DNA of 64,000 nucleotides, from assembly GCA_022376925.1 (NCBI GenBank), contig JAIOJX010000002.1, positions 131,388,831 through 131,452,830 of the forward strand, written 5' to 3'. This DNA is from Tragulus kanchil (taxonomy: Eukaryota; Chordata; Mammalia; Artiodactyla; Tragulidae). The position numbers were made by a program, and so were the translations under genes. Shown piece by piece: positions 56,801-61,624 of the stretch; positions within the stretch are counted from its first letter, which is position 1, and the number at the start of each line of letters is the position of its first letter. Under the pieces are notes generated by a model. It was not told where the DNA came from. It was given only the letters and a program-made list of their open reading frames with translations, and searched no databases.

Positions 56801-58809
56801 CTAGAGATCTCTTTAGGAAAATTAGAGATGCCAAGGGAACATTTCATGAAAAGTCAAGCACAATAAAGGACAAAAACAGTATGGACCTAACAGAAGCAGA
56901 AGATATTAAGAAGAGGTGGAAAGAATACACAGAAGAACTATAGAAAAAAGACCTTAATGAACCAGATGACCATGATGGTGAGACCACTTACCTAGAGCCA
57001 GACATCTTAGAGTACAAAGTCAAGTGGGCCCTAGGAAGCATTACTATGAACAAAGTTAGAGTAGGTGATGGAATTCCAGCTGAGCTATTTCAAATCCTAA
57101 AAGATGATCCTGTTAAAGTGCTGAACTCAATATGCCAGCCAATTTGGGAAACTCAGCAGTGACCTCAGGACTGGAAAAGTTCAATTTTCATTCCAATACC
57201 AAAGAAGGGTAATGCCAAAGAATGTTTAAACAACCTCAAAATTGCACTCATTTCACATGCTGGCAAAGCAATGCTCAAAATCGTCCAAGCTAGGCTTCAA
57301 CAGTACGTGAACAGAGAAATTCCAGGTGTACAAGCTGAATTTAGAACAGGCAGAGAAATCAGAGATCAAATTGCCAACATCCATTGGATCATAGAAAGAG
57401 CAAGGGAATTCCAGAAAAAAACATCTACTTCTTCATTGACTGTGCCAAAGCCTTTGATTGTGGGGACCACAACAAACTGTGGACAATTTTGATAAAGATG
57501 GCAATTCCAGACTACCTTACTTGCCTCCTGTGAAACCTGTATGCAGGACAAGAATAAAGTTAGAACTGGGCATGGAACAATGGACTGTTTGCAAATTGGG
57601 AAAGAGTACATCAAGATTGTATATTGTCACCCTGCTTTTTAACTTATATGCAGAGTACATCATATGAAATTCCTGTCTGGATGAAGCACAAGCTAGAATC
57701 AAGATTGCCAGGAAAAATATCGATAACTTCAAGTATGCAGATGACTCCATCCTTATGGCAGAAAGTGAAGACGAACTAACGAGCCTCTTGAAGGTTAAAG
57801 TGGAGAGTGAAAAAGCTGGTCTATAACTCAACATTCAAAAAATGGAGATCATGGCATCTGGTCCCATCACTTAATGCAAGTAGATGAGGAAACATTGGAA
57901 ACAGCCACAGACTTTATTTTCTTGGGTCCCAAAGTCACTGCAGATAGTGAGTGCAGTCATGAGATTAAAAGACACTTGTTCCTTGGAAGAAAAGCTATGA
58001 AAAATCTAAACAGTGTATTAAAAAGCAAAGATACCTCCTTGCTGAGAAAAGTCCATAGAGTCAAAACTATGGTTTTGCCAGTAGTCACATATGGCAGTAG
58101 TCATATATGGATTGTTGGGGGAAAGTATACTGATTTTGTTTATGAATTAAAAAAAAAAAAAAAACCTGTCCTGAGCTTTTTTTTTTTTTTTTTAAACTTT
58201 TATTTATTTATTTTTGGCTGTGTTGGGTCTTTGTTGATATGTGGGTTTAGCTGCTCTGCGGTACGTGGGATCTTCCCAGATCAGGGCTCGAACCTGTGTC
58301 TCCTGCATTTGCAGACGGGTTCTTATCCACTGAGCCACAAGGGAAGCCCCCTGAGCTATTTTTTTAAGGCATTTTAGAGGCTCTTCTCATTGGACTATCA
58401 TTCGATAAAGAATACATAGACATACATTACAGCACACTCACAGTCTGTTTTGTTTTTTTTTTAAGAGGAAAATTGTTTTAATTAATGAACCCATCTGTAA
58501 TAAAAATAGAGCTGGCTGTCTCCTTCTCTAAATGTTCTGACTATGCACTTACCCTTACCTTTTTCTTTATCTCTGTACCCTTTGTGTTTCAGGGAGTGTT
58601 CAAATACTGCCAATTGGATATATATGTCACAGATTACCATTTTCTGGATACCATGCTGATCTTCATGCTGTATGGTTGGTCTGCCATTCCCCTCATGTAC
58701 CTGCTGGGCTTCTTGTTTACTAGAAGTACTTCTGCCTACATCAAGCTTGTCCTATTTAACTACCTTTCAGGCATTTTCACTTTATTCCTAGATGCCACAT
58801 TTCAATTCG
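7118..58809 (+). CDS. ABCA3-like ABC transporter gene (internal part, 11 exons)
   Basis: Internal part of an ABCA-subfamily lipid-type transporter, a membrane protein with two TMD-NBD halves. Exons, one copy of each: 7118-7247, 9594-9748, 9974-10129, 10270-10480, 20521-20671, 32994-33092, 34564-34732, 36380-36686, 42677-42926, 43072-43276, 58593-58809. They total 2050 nt, about 683 codons. Every join keeps frame, and residues across the joins follow ABCA3 (for example Y-G-V-G-Y-H across exons 4/5). Order: NBD1, regulatory linker, first TM helix of TMD2, large extracellular loop, then the remaining TMD2 helices. TMD1 (upstream) and NBD2 (downstream) are not in the window. Sequence similarity is to ABCA3. 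Ruminants and rodents also carry the related ABCA14/15/16 genes, which are testis-biased in mouse and which I recall as pseudogenes in human. I suspect one of these rather than ABCA3 itself, but cannot assign a symbol. Several exons appear twice because of ~1.1-kb assembly-type duplications. Confidence 0.9.
7496..7588 (+). repeat. Bov-tA SINE tail fragment
   Basis: ttcttgcctggaaaattcc, catgggcataggggcctggtgg and gttgcaagagttggac are the second half of a Bov-tA element in sense orientation. Confidence 0.75.
7590..8140 (+). repeat. Old L1 ORF1 3' region
   Basis: Sense remnant of L1 ORF1: agagactcaacagtag, gaaataatggtggaaaacttccc, tccacacatccagaa, cacacccagacatatcata, gaaacaatggagatcagaagg. Frameshifted and non-coding. 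The part from 7864 is repeated at 8952-9228. 8140-8505 is intron with a poly-A run and nothing else seen. Confidence 0.65.
8506..8660 (+). CDS. ABCA exon 2, first copy: NBD1 Q-loop
   Basis: 155-bp exon, acceptor ttgattctag, donor gtgagt. It completes the glycine from exon 1 and encodes L-P-T-S-G-E-A-Q-V, then the Q-loop region L-G-L-C-P-Q and T-V-S-E-H-L-Y-F-Y. It ends in phase 0. It is repeated identically 1088 bp downstream. Including both copies in one transcript would shift the frame, since 155 is not a multiple of 3. Confidence 0.85.
8886..8951 (+). pseudogene. Truncated copy of ABCA exon 3
   Basis: Starts with a normal acceptor (tttccag) and matches the first 66 bases of the complete exon at 9974. 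It then breaks off in the middle of the codon series N-M-L-S-T-F-N-L, directly at the junction with the next duplicated block, and continues as intronic L1-like sequence identical to 7864 onward. It lacks the ABC signature and a donor site. The break is best explained by the tandem duplication, not by gene decay. Confidence 0.85.
9594..9748 (+). CDS. ABCA exon 2, second copy
   Basis: Identical repeat of the Q-loop exon, with the same acceptor and donor. This copy is followed at the normal distance by a complete exon 3, so it is the one used in the gene model given for the whole locus. Confidence 0.85.
9974..10129 (+). CDS. ABCA exon 3: NBD1 signature motif
   Basis: 156-bp phase-0 exon, acceptor ctctttccag, donor gtaaag. 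It encodes I-K-G-L-P-Q-K-N-R, a short helical stretch, and the ABC signature [10 protein letters not shown], ending I-A-L-I-G-G-S-K. The signature is intact and matches the family pattern of ABCA NBD1. Confidence 0.92.
10270..10480 (+). CDS. ABCA exon 4: NBD1 Walker B, D-loop, H-loop
   Basis: 211-bp exon, acceptor ggccttttag, donor gtctct (weak after the GT, but the downstream join is confirmed by phase and homology). It encodes Walker B VVILDEP with the catalytic glutamate, D-loop S-G-M-D-P-A-S-R-R, then [14 protein letters not shown] and [12 protein letters not shown]. In ABCA3 the H-loop reads T-H-F-M-D-E-A-D, so the switch histidine is glutamine here (codon CAA, 10378-10380). Confidence 0.92.
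11021..12958. repeat. Tandem duplication 5 (offset 969)
   Basis: 11021-11989 and 11990-12958. The first ~60 bp are clearly diverged between units; the rest is near identical. Confidence 0.92.
11098..11305 (+). repeat. Bov-tA SINE
   Basis: Sense Bov-tA: gggacttcccagatgcctcag head, gaagaatctgcctgcaatgc, attcttgcctgaaaaatccc, ending agttggacatgactgtgcaa. Repeated at 12067-12274 by the duplication. Confidence 0.88.
13398..13602 (-). repeat. Bov-tA SINE, antisense
   Basis: Reads gttagtcactccgtaatgtcc, then the internal gcaagaatactggagtgg and agattctttaccatctgagc. Repeated at 14495-14699. Confidence 0.88.
13637..13985 (+). repeat. CHR-2-type SINE
   Basis: tRNA-derived head (acttccctggtggtacagtgg, ggtttgatccctggtctggg) followed by a body with repeated cccacacac and caacgaagacccagtgcaac, ending in an A-rich/TAA tail. 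Diverged. Repeated at 14733-15080. Confidence 0.82.
15087..15425 (+). repeat. Young GC-rich CHR-like SINE with target-site duplication
   Basis: tRNA-like head with B-box ggttcaatccc, then a GC-rich body (gtgtccaattaccgagccgg, gcgcatgcgcccaaagccgg, catgatgggaggcccac) and a taaataataaataaatcttt tail. Flanked by the direct repeat aaagatttgg (15077-15086 and 15426-15435). The broken head of the same element lies at 13989-14050, cut by the duplication junction. Confidence 0.88.
15774..15899 (-). repeat. CHR-type SINE, antisense
   Basis: tggttgcactgggtcttag, gaccagggattgaaccc and ttagccactggaccaccagg are the reverse complement of a CHR-2 SINE. Flanked by tgtaattttt on both sides, a likely target-site duplication. 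Confidence 0.82.
16925..17100 (+). repeat. Bov-tA SINE with CA tail
   Basis: ttccctgttggctcaaatgg through gagtcacaaagagttcaac, ending in a short (AC)n. Repeated at 18050-18222. Confidence 0.85.
16928..19143. repeat. Tandem duplication 7 (offset ~1123)
   Basis: 16928-18019 and 18051-19143, with a 31-base unmatched linker at 18020-18050. Confidence 0.93.
19353..19535 (+). repeat. Bov-tA SINE
   Basis: ggggttccctggtggttcag head, internal attcttgcctgaagaatccc and gcaggctgcagtccatgggg. Sense orientation. Confidence 0.88.
19893..20243 (-). repeat. BovB 3' end (ART2A-type), antisense
   Basis: ttcagttcagtccttagtc, gtgatgccatccaaccatc, tttcccagcatcagggtc and gcaagaagagtc-type blocks are the reverse complement of the BovB tail. 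Confidence 0.85.
20521..20671 (+). CDS. ABCA exon 5, first copy: post-NBD1 regulatory region
   Basis: 151-bp exon, acceptor gacttttctcag, donor gtatga. It completes Y-G and encodes [14 protein letters not shown], a segment ending P-R-A-T-L-E, and [12 protein letters not shown]. This tracks the ABCA3 segment after NBD1. An identical copy lies 1097 bp downstream. Confidence 0.88.
20672..23092 (+). other. Intron after exon 5
   Basis: AT-rich intron, largely the two copies of the exon-5 duplication unit plus the start of the next unit. Nothing recognisable beyond A-rich patches (21290-21410) and a TATG-rich run near 21100-21200. Confidence 0.55.
21618..21768 (+). CDS. ABCA exon 5, second copy
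   Basis: Identical copy of the exon at 20521, with intact splice sites. It lies in the second unit of the duplication whose junction is at about 21413/21414. Only one copy can be used without a frameshift (151 bp). Confidence 0.85.
22462..24761. repeat. Tandem duplication 9 (offset 1161)
   Basis: 22462-23600 and about 23620-24761. It cuts the young L1 at 23600 and has an AT-rich imperfect linker. Confidence 0.92.
23093..23600 (+). mobile_element. First, truncated copy of the BovB/L1 junction
   Basis: Repeats the BovB flank (23093-23160) and the first 440 bp of the young L1 (23161-23600), then breaks off in the RT-coding region and passes through about 35 bases of AT-rich sequence into the next unit. 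It is not a second insertion: it has the same 5' truncation point and the same flank as the L1 at 24322. Confidence 0.85.
24278..26410 (+). pseudogene. L1 ORF2p fragment (RT to C-terminal region), 710-codon frame
   Basis: Open frame of 710 codons; the first ~15 codons come from the flank and BovB. It encodes RT motifs including [16 protein letters not shown] and the catalytic F-A-D-D at residues 194-197, followed by the thumb and a C-terminal Cys-containing segment (C-W-R-G-C-G...C-W-W-E-C). The stop at 26408-26410 is premature: the same frame continues as recognisable ORF2 for 57 more codons to the usual stop at 26579-26581. With no endonuclease domain it is a dead fragment. Confidence 0.88.
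24322..26896 (+). mobile_element. Young 5'-truncated L1 inserted in BovB
   Basis: L1 body begins inside ORF2 at the RT-coding region and ends in a poly-A tail. A perfect 14-bp target-site duplication (aaaaaagccttcct, 24308-24321 and 26897-26910) surrounds it. The BovB sequence on the two sides joins up cleanly once the L1 is removed. An intact TSD and a nearly open ORF2 point to a recent insertion. It lacks ORF1, the 5' UTR and the endonuclease domain, so it is not autonomous. Confidence 0.93.
26911..27712 (+). repeat. BovB ORF fragment (right flank of the L1)
   Basis: Sense BovB: gaacaatgcaaagaaataaagg, ctagagatctcttcaggaaaa, agctatttcaaattctaaa, ending cctgtatgcaggtcaagaagc. Several stops and frameshifts. 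The left part of the same element is the 68 bp at 24254-24321. Confidence 0.88.
27845..28015. repeat. TA/TATC/TATG microsatellite
   Basis: About 170 bp of TATA, TATC, TATG and GATA units. Predicted I/Y-rich peptides on both strands are spurious. The preceding 27713-27844 is single-copy. Confidence 0.88.
28110..28312 (-). repeat. Bov-tA SINE, antisense
   Basis: catgtgtgctcagtcattttc, ggcaagaatactggagtgag, attctttaccactgagccacc, ctgggaagcc. Reverse-oriented Bov-tA2. Confidence 0.88.
28640..29270 (+). repeat. Old L1 3' fragment
   Basis: gcttatcctatgacccaccaa, aaatgtccttcagaagag, acactactcagaaataaaatg and aatgaatctcacattgtattg follow an old L1 3' end. Repeated in part at 29985-30380. 28313-28640 shows nothing recognised. 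Confidence 0.6.
28891..31094. repeat. Tandem duplication 10 (offset 1094-1111)
   Basis: 28891-29984 and 29985-31094. The second unit carries about 16 extra bases near 30010-30025. Confidence 0.92.
29270..31270 (+). other. AT-rich intron
   Basis: Very AT-rich sequence made of the two copies of the 28891-29984 duplication unit plus 31095-31270. I see no exon, RNA gene or clear repeat family in it. Confidence 0.5.
31272..31582 (-). repeat. BovB 3' end (ART2A-type), antisense, with GTT repeat
   Basis: Starts with a (GTT)n run, then ctgtccatcaccatcttcc, cagcatcaaggtctttttcag and tttaggattgactggcttgatc. Reverse complement of the BovB tail. 31583-32345 is AT-rich intron with no feature seen. Confidence 0.85.
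32346..32616 (+). repeat. Bov-tA2 (dimeric) SINE, first copy
   Basis: cagggacttcctggtagctc, caatgcaggaggtcccagttc, a second head gggcttcctttgtggctcag, ending gagtcagacatgactcagtg. The copy at 33499-33772 differs at clustered positions (for example caggagaccctagttcagt). Confidence 0.88.
32886..32930. repeat. TA dinucleotide run upstream of exon 6
   Basis: 32-base TA run (32888-32919), then gtatatatat, placed between a short Bov-tA remnant (gtgctgtgctcagtcatctc) and exon 6. The counterpart at 34042-34071 is 30 bases. Confidence 0.85.
32994..33092 (+). CDS. ABCA exon 6, first copy: linker (E-E-V-F motif)
   Basis: 99-bp exon, acceptor ttttgttccag, donor gtgagc. It continues [10 protein letters not shown], then K-E-L-G-I, and ends [11 protein letters not shown], the conserved segment that closes NBD1-associated sequence in ABCA proteins. 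A (TA)n run of 32 bases lies 74 bases upstream. It is repeated at 34146. Confidence 0.88.
34146..34244 (+). CDS. ABCA exon 6, second copy
   Basis: Identical copy of the 99-bp exon with the same splice sites. The upstream TA run is two bases shorter (30 versus 32). Being divisible by 3, a double inclusion would keep frame but repeat 33 residues. Confidence 0.85.
34564..34732 (+). CDS. ABCA exon 7: variable hydrophilic linker
   Basis: 169-bp exon, acceptor tttttgtatatag, donor gtaagc. It encodes a polar, Ser/Asn/Gln-rich linker (V-S-N-T-E-D-S-Q..., ending V-I-K-F-N-S-G), the poorly conserved regulatory region between NBD1 and TMD2. The terminal K-F-N-S-G corresponds to K-L-N-T-G in ABCA3. It is present once only. 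Confidence 0.87.
34862..35212 (-). repeat. BovB 3' end (ART2A-type), antisense
   Basis: gttgttgttgttatgtagtcg, ctttgtgaccccgtggag, gccagtgatgctgtccaac, gattgactggtttgatctc. Reverse BovB tail, abutting a Bov-tA2. Confidence 0.85.
35213..35555 (+). repeat. Bov-tA2 (dimeric) SINE
   Basis: Two Bov-tA heads in tandem (cattccctcatgactcagat and cagcccagatggtaaagaac), ending gcaaagagtcagacacgactg. Sense. 35556-35997 is single-copy intron with nothing seen. Confidence 0.85.
36001..36190. mobile_element. Ancient hAT-Charlie-type DNA transposon (non-autonomous)
   Basis: Terminal inverted repeats cagaggtcagtaaac and gtttgttgacccctg bracket aggctttgtgggccgcgtag, accatagaccatacataaaa and tgttccaataaagccttgc, the layout of a MER1-group non-autonomous element. 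No clear 8-bp TSD. Confidence 0.72.
36380..36686 (+). CDS. ABCA exon 8, first copy: start of TMD2
   Basis: 307-bp exon, acceptor cttctttctttag, donor gtaagg. It starts [12 protein letters not shown], then A-M-Y-S-W-R-N-W (ABCA3: C-Q-Q-F-W-A-M-F and A-Y-S-W-R-E-W) and a hydrophobic TM segment [12 protein letters not shown]. The extracellular loop follows, with the [10 protein letters not shown] motif. It is repeated identically 1073 bp downstream. Confidence 0.9.
37085..37312 (+). repeat. MIR SINE
   Basis: tctattatcattaattaaacg, gaggaagtctggtaatttgcc, tctagtaaatacagaaaccag, ending cactgtactgcattacctc. Typical MIR core and 3' half, diverged. Repeated at about 38158-38385. Confidence 0.68.
37453..37759 (+). 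CDS. ABCA exon 8, second copy
   Basis: Identical copy of the 307-bp exon with intact splice sites, in the second unit of the duplication with junction near 37373/37374. Double inclusion would frameshift. Confidence 0.87.
38441..39032 (+). other. Intron segment, single-copy
   Basis: AT-rich intron between the MIR-containing duplication and the young SINE. I see no exon or repeat family in it. Confidence 0.5.
39043..39380 (-). repeat. Young GC-rich CHR-like SINE, antisense, with TSD
   Basis: Poly-T and aagatttatttgtttatttt tail first, then the GC-rich body (gcgcatgcgctccagagctcc, cggtaattggacacatcag), ending at the head accaccaggggaagcc. Direct repeat ctctatgact at 39033-39042 and 39381-39390. 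ORFs reading through it on both strands (39066-39396) are SINE translation only. A partial copy of the head is at 40403-40500. Confidence 0.9.
39279..41526. repeat. Tandem duplication 13 (offset 1124)
   Basis: 39279-40402 and 40403-41526. It starts inside the young SINE and ends inside BovB; the SINE part differs by several bases. Confidence 0.93.
39826..42392 (-). repeat. Antisense BovB, split by a duplication
   Basis: 3' tail (gttccactcagttgcttgtc) through ORF sequence (ctgcatacctgaggttattg, gtgatcctcacagtcaaagg, ctctgatttctctgcctgttc) to catcacttccattagctttg. 39826-40402 and 40950-42392 form one element; 39279-40402 is duplicated at 40403-41526. 42393-42676 is single-copy intron. Confidence 0.88.
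42677..42926 (+). CDS. ABCA exon 9, first copy: TMD2 extracellular loop
   Basis: 250-bp exon, acceptor ccttctcctag, donor gtatgt. It encodes G-D-L-I-K-Y-L, a segment with one N-glycosylation sequon (N-E-T), then the conserved [11 protein letters not shown] block and N-H-P-Q-P. It ends in phase 2. The [11 protein letters not shown] block is shared with ABCA3. It is repeated 1078 bp downstream. Confidence 0.9.
43072..43276 (+). CDS. ABCA exon 10, first copy: TMD2 helices
   Basis: 205-bp exon, acceptor ccttcttctgcag, donor gtgagt. It encodes a TM segment around [10 protein letters not shown], the cytoplasmic [16 protein letters not shown] motif typical of ABCA TMD2, and a further TM stretch W-I-S-A-L-L-W-D-F. 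It ends in phase 0. This copy has the intact acceptor; the repeat at 44150 does not. Confidence 0.9.
43755..44004 (+). CDS. ABCA exon 9, second copy
   Basis: Repeat of the 250-bp exon with intact splice sites, in the second unit of the duplication with junction near 43620/43621. Confidence 0.86.
44150..44354 (+). pseudogene. ABCA exon 10, second copy, acceptor lost
   Basis: The coding sequence is the same as exon 10 at 43072. The invariant acceptor AG has become AA (G to A at 44149), giving ttctgcaaaaaaacg where the first copy has ttctgcagaaaaacg. As written this copy cannot be spliced in at the normal site. A consensus error in an A-rich run is as likely as a real variant. Confidence 0.8.
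44776..44895. repeat. TG/TA/CA compound microsatellite
   Basis: Alternating GT, TA and AC runs; the motif attaggttcagg occurs on both sides of the second run, which suggests expansion within an L1 3' end. Confidence 0.82.
44896..45223 (+). repeat. L1 3' end and L1-like fragment
   Basis: tttgctgtgtacctgaaac, tattataaatcactcacacttc is an L1 3' end (44896-44990). 45120-45223 (aatccttcagttttaaataaa, agacaataactcacatac) reads as L1 internal sequence. Confidence 0.55.
45528..47877. repeat. Tandem duplication 15 (offset 1166)
   Basis: 45528-46693 and 46694-47877. The first unit lacks about 16 bp of SINE body near its right end. Confidence 0.93.
46519..46693 (+). repeat. CHR-like SINE, truncated copy
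   Basis: Head gggcttccctggtggtccag and body to the ccgatgctcc segment, then broken by the duplication junction. The complete copy is at 47685. Confidence 0.85.
47685..47975 (+). repeat. Young CHR-like SINE with TSD
   Basis: Complete copy of the GC-rich SINE family: ggttcgat-type B-box as gtttgatccctgg, gcgcatgcacctggagcc, aatgggaggcccac, poly-A. Flanked by aaaaaatcctaatga on both sides. Confidence 0.87.
48640..48936 (+). repeat. Younger L1 3' end with poly-A
   Basis: gcactctgtgacaacctaaag, gggatgggatgtgagtgg, ggagacatt-like gggacatttatg, attattctccaatttaaaa then an A run (48920-48936). Inserted in the older L1. Confidence 0.75.
49090..49296 (-). repeat. BovB 3' end (ART2A-type), antisense
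   Basis: gttcttgtttagtcacacaa, catgtccattgagccattg, tttcccagcatcagggtc. Reverse BovB tail. Confidence 0.82.
49574..49770 (+). repeat. Young CHR-like SINE, internally shortened, with TSD
   Basis: Head gggcttccccagtggtccag, B-box ggttcgat-type (agttcgatccctgg), short body ending gatggatggaaataaataaat and poly-A. Flanked by atacaagagaaa and atacacgagaaa (one mismatch). The middle of the GC-rich body is missing. Confidence 0.86.
50924..53312. repeat. Tandem duplication 16 (offset ~1194)
   Basis: 50924-52117 and 52118-53312. The junction lies inside the young SINE. Confidence 0.94.
52034..52117 (+). repeat. CHR-like SINE head, truncated copy
   Basis: First 84 bp of the SINE present in full at 53230, cut at agatccc by the duplication junction at 52117/52118. 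Confidence 0.87.
53230..53559 (+). repeat. Young GC-rich CHR-like SINE with 14-bp TSD
   Basis: 330-bp element: head ggcttgccctggtggtccag, B-box ggttcgatccc, body ccaattaccgagccagag and gaggcccacgggagcc, C-rich stretch (ctcccctccctcccg), tail aaataaataaataaatcttt plus poly-A. Perfect direct repeat aaagaaataaaaca (53216-53229, 53560-53573), inserted in L1 ORF2. Present again at 54332-54661. Confidence 0.92.
53859..54086 (+). repeat. BovB 5' ORF region, first copy
   Basis: gaaaagatgtcctttttcatc, actggggactagaattc, ccttggagtataaaatgaag, ggtggtcaataccgaaatc. It is cut at 54086 and recurs at 54961-55188, where it continues into the rest of BovB. Confidence 0.85.
54332..54661 (+). repeat. Second copy of the 53230 SINE
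   Basis: Same element, same insertion site and same TSD as 53230, carried along by the duplication with offset 1102. It should be counted as one insertion, not two. Confidence 0.9.
54961..58115 (+). mobile_element. BovB (RTE-type LINE), degenerate ORF
   Basis: Sense BovB from the endonuclease-coding part through the RT region to near the 3' end (gttttgccagtagtcacat). Protein fragments include [11 protein letters not shown] and [13 protein letters not shown]. The frame is broken by stops and shifts. 55345-56436 is duplicated at 56460-57551. No intact BovB protein is encoded. Confidence 0.9.
55345..57551. repeat. Tandem duplication 18 (offset 1115)
   Basis: 55345-56436 and 56460-57551. The 23-base linker resembles a noisy version of the sequence that follows the second unit. 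Confidence 0.94.
58181..58349 (-). repeat. CHR-type SINE, antisense, with TSD
   Basis: Poly-T, then tttatttatttatttttggc, gtgttgggtctttgttg, ggatcttcccagatcagggc and cactgagccacaagggaagc. Flanked by cctgagct on both sides. 58116-58180 and 58350-58592 are intron leading to exon 11. Confidence 0.86.
58593..58809 (+). CDS. ABCA exon 11: TMD2 helices
   Basis: 217-bp exon, acceptor cctttgtgtttcag, donor gtaagg, phase 0 in and phase 1 out. It encodes G-V-F-K-Y-C, then a TM helix [14 protein letters not shown] (ABCA3: L-L-Y-G-W-A-I-I-P-L-M-Y-L) and a second hydrophobic stretch [13 protein letters not shown]. It is the last exon I can place; the NBD2 exons must lie beyond 64000. Confidence 0.9.
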
Positions 58810-60144
58810 GTAAGGAAAAAGGCTTAACAAATTTATCTTTACCCAGAAGGCAGCAGTAAATAAATAAGTAAGAATAGGTTAAGGACATTAGTGAGAAAAA
58901 AAAAGTTCTAAATTTTAGAAATATTTTGAACTCAATGTAAGTCAATAATATTATTTTGATAGCCTGTGATACTCTAGGCATTGTATTAGCACTGGGATGC
59001 TCACTGGGACTCAATGTGATCAACAAATTCTTTGACAAAAATCCTTCTCTCTAACTCCACATCCCATAGCTCTAATATATAACTTAAAGAATCTGTTTTG
59101 TATCAAATTTGAAACTTTTAGGAGCATCTGTCCCTGAGACTCATTTGTCAAAGAAAGAGAACACAAAAGAGCAACTTTCTTCTCAGAAGGGCCAACTGCA
59201 GAAAGTCAGAATAAATTATATTCCAAATATATTAGATCATTATTATGTTTGGGTGCTATTCCTTGATATTGTGGTACTCTTTAGTGAGATAAAAAGAAGA
59301 GAAAACAGAGAAGAGTCTTAAGTTCTTAGCAGAAGCCAACCATTTTGTTAAGAGAAGGCTTTATGTTGTGGCTCTTCTTTAATGAATCCTGAGCAGTGTA
59401 ACAATATTTTCCAGAATGAAGAAAAACCATACTCTGTAATTTTTAACCACATTCAAACACTCATACAAGTTTTTGAAATTATAATGCCTATGTAAGATAA
59501 AAACATAATCTGATAATTTTAAATAACTTCAATTTTTGGTCTATCCAGATGAGTGGCAAAGGTGTATGTAGTTCCCAGACTTTAAAGTAGCGCCACATTT
59601 AAAATTTCTACATAACTTGAGTTCAAGTTAAATGGATAGGTTTTAAGAGACAGTAGCAGCAGAAACCACAAACCAGAATCAGAACCAGATTTGTAAAATT
59701 TAAGATTAGGGTTTTTTTAGAACAGGTTACAAAATATGTGTGTTTAAAATACTTGTCTAGTAACAGAATCGCAGGTATTTAAGCAAAAAGTAGAATCTGT
59801 ATCACAGAATAAATAATAAAATGTATGCAGGCATAGTTTCCATATATGAACTATATGTACATAGATCTTACATATAGATTATATGTGTTTGTGGGGAGAC
59901 AGAGGGAAGAATAAATTTGAAAGAGATCCAAATAGCATCTTAAGGAAGGAAAACTTATACTTTAAGGACTCAATAGATAATCAGAATACTACACTCAGTT
60001 TTAACAGTTAAAGAGAGAATTGGTGGATTAAAGGTGGACACAACAGATATATATTTAATGTATCTCATAAAATAAGAAGATTGAAAATGTGAAAGGAATA
60101 TTTAAAAGTTATGGAAAGTTGGAAGTTCCAATATAAGGTTAAAT
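58810..60144 (+). other. Intron after exon 11
   Basis: AT-rich intron. 58955-59035 resembles an L2 3' end. 59406-60513 is the first unit of a duplication. No NBD2 exon is visible. Confidence 0.5.
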
Positions 60145-61624
60145 AGAGTTCTGAGGATTTCCATGGTGGATCCAATGGTAAAGAATCTGCCTGCAGTGCA
60201 GGAGACCTGGGTTTAGTCCCTGGGTGGGAAAGATCCCCTGGAGAAGGAGATGTAACCCACCCTGGTATTCTTGACTAAAGAATTCCATGGACAGAGGAAC
60301 TGGCGGATTACAGCCAATGTGGTTGCAAAGAGTCGGACATGACAGTGAAAAAACACTAAAAGGAGTAATGGAAAGAAGAAAAAGAAATAATTTTAGATCA
60401 TGACTGAGAATTTCCAGAATTGCTGAAAGAGAAATTCTCATTTTCAGAAAGCCCACTGAATCATGTTTTAAAACTTCCTCACCCAAACGTTTCATGTGAA
60501 ACTTCAGCAGCAAGATTTTCCAGAATGAAGAAAAAACATACTCTGTAATTTTTAACCACATTCAAACACTCATACAAGTTTTTGAAATTATAATGCCTAT
60601 GTAAGATAAAAACATAATCTGATAATTTTAAATAACTTCAATTTTTGGTCTATCCAGATGAGTGGCAAAGGTGTATGTAGTTCCCAGACTTTAAAGTAGC
60701 GCCACATTTAAAATTTCTACATAACTTGAGTTCAAGTTAAATGGATAGGTTTTAAGAGACAGTAGCAGCAGAAACCACAAACCAGAATCAGAACCAGATT
60801 TGTAAAATTTAAGATTAGGGTTTTTTTAGAACAGGTTACAAAATATGTGTGTTTAAAATACTTGTCTAGTAACAGAATCGCAGGTATTTAAGCAAAAAGT
60901 AGAATCTGTATCACAGAATAAATAATAAAATGTATGCAGGCATAGTTTCCATATATGAACTATATGTACATAGATCTTACATATAGATTATATGTGTTTG
61001 TGGGGAGACAGAGGGAAGAATAAATTTGAAAGAGATCCAAATAGCATCTTAAGGAAGGAAAACTTATACTTTAAGGACTCAATAGATAATCAGAATACTA
61101 CACTCAGTTTTAACAGTTAAAGAGAGAATTGGTGGATTAAAGGTGGACACAACAGATATATATTTAATGTATCTCATAAAATAAGAAGATTGAAAATGTG
61201 AAAGGAATATTTAAAAGTTATGGAAAGTTGGAAGTTCCAATATAAGGTTAAATAGAGTTCTGAGGATTTCCATGGTGGATCCAATGGTAAAGAATCTGCC
61301 TGCAGTGCAGGAGACCTGGGTTTAGTCCCTGGGTGGGAAAGATCCCCTGGAGAAGGAGATGTAACCCACCCTGGTATTCTTGACTAAAGAATTCCATGGA
61401 CAGAGGAACTGGCGGATTACAGCCAATGTGGTTGCAAAGAGTCGGACATGACAGTGAAAAAACACTAAAAGGAGTAATGGAAAGAAGAAAAAGAAATAAT
61501 TTTAGATCATGACTGAGAATTTCCAGAATTGCTGAAAGAGAAATTCTCATTTTCAGAAAGCCCACTGAATCATGTTTTAAAACTTCCTCACCCAAACGTT
61601 TCATGTGAAACTTCAGCAGCAATA
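59406..61624. repeat. Tandem duplication 19 (offset ~1110)
   Basis: 59406-60513 and 60515-61624, near identical. Confidence 0.94.
60151..60352 (+). repeat. Bov-tA SINE
   Basis: ggatttccatggtggatcc, gaatctgcctgcagtgcagg, gttgcaaagagtcggacatg. Repeated at 61261-61462. Confidence 0.87.

Noticed and set aside
57874..58377. 167-codon ORF
   Set aside because: It is the BovB ORF tail (with [11 protein letters not shown]) running through poly-A into an antisense CHR SINE, so it is a chimeric read-through.
58945..59050. Possible next ABCA exon (reading I-V-L-A-L-G-C-S-L-G-L-N-V...)
   Set aside because: It has an AG before it and a vague resemblance to the ABCA L-P-N-H-C-L-G segment, but no donor, a stop soon after, and it fits an L2 3'-end remnant (aggcattgtattagcactggg) better.
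59109..59321. 70-codon open frame after exon 11 as an ABCA exon
   Set aside because: It has an acceptor-like tttttag, but the frame shows no ABCA motif, no convincing donor, and polar then hydrophobic composition that matches no expected segment.
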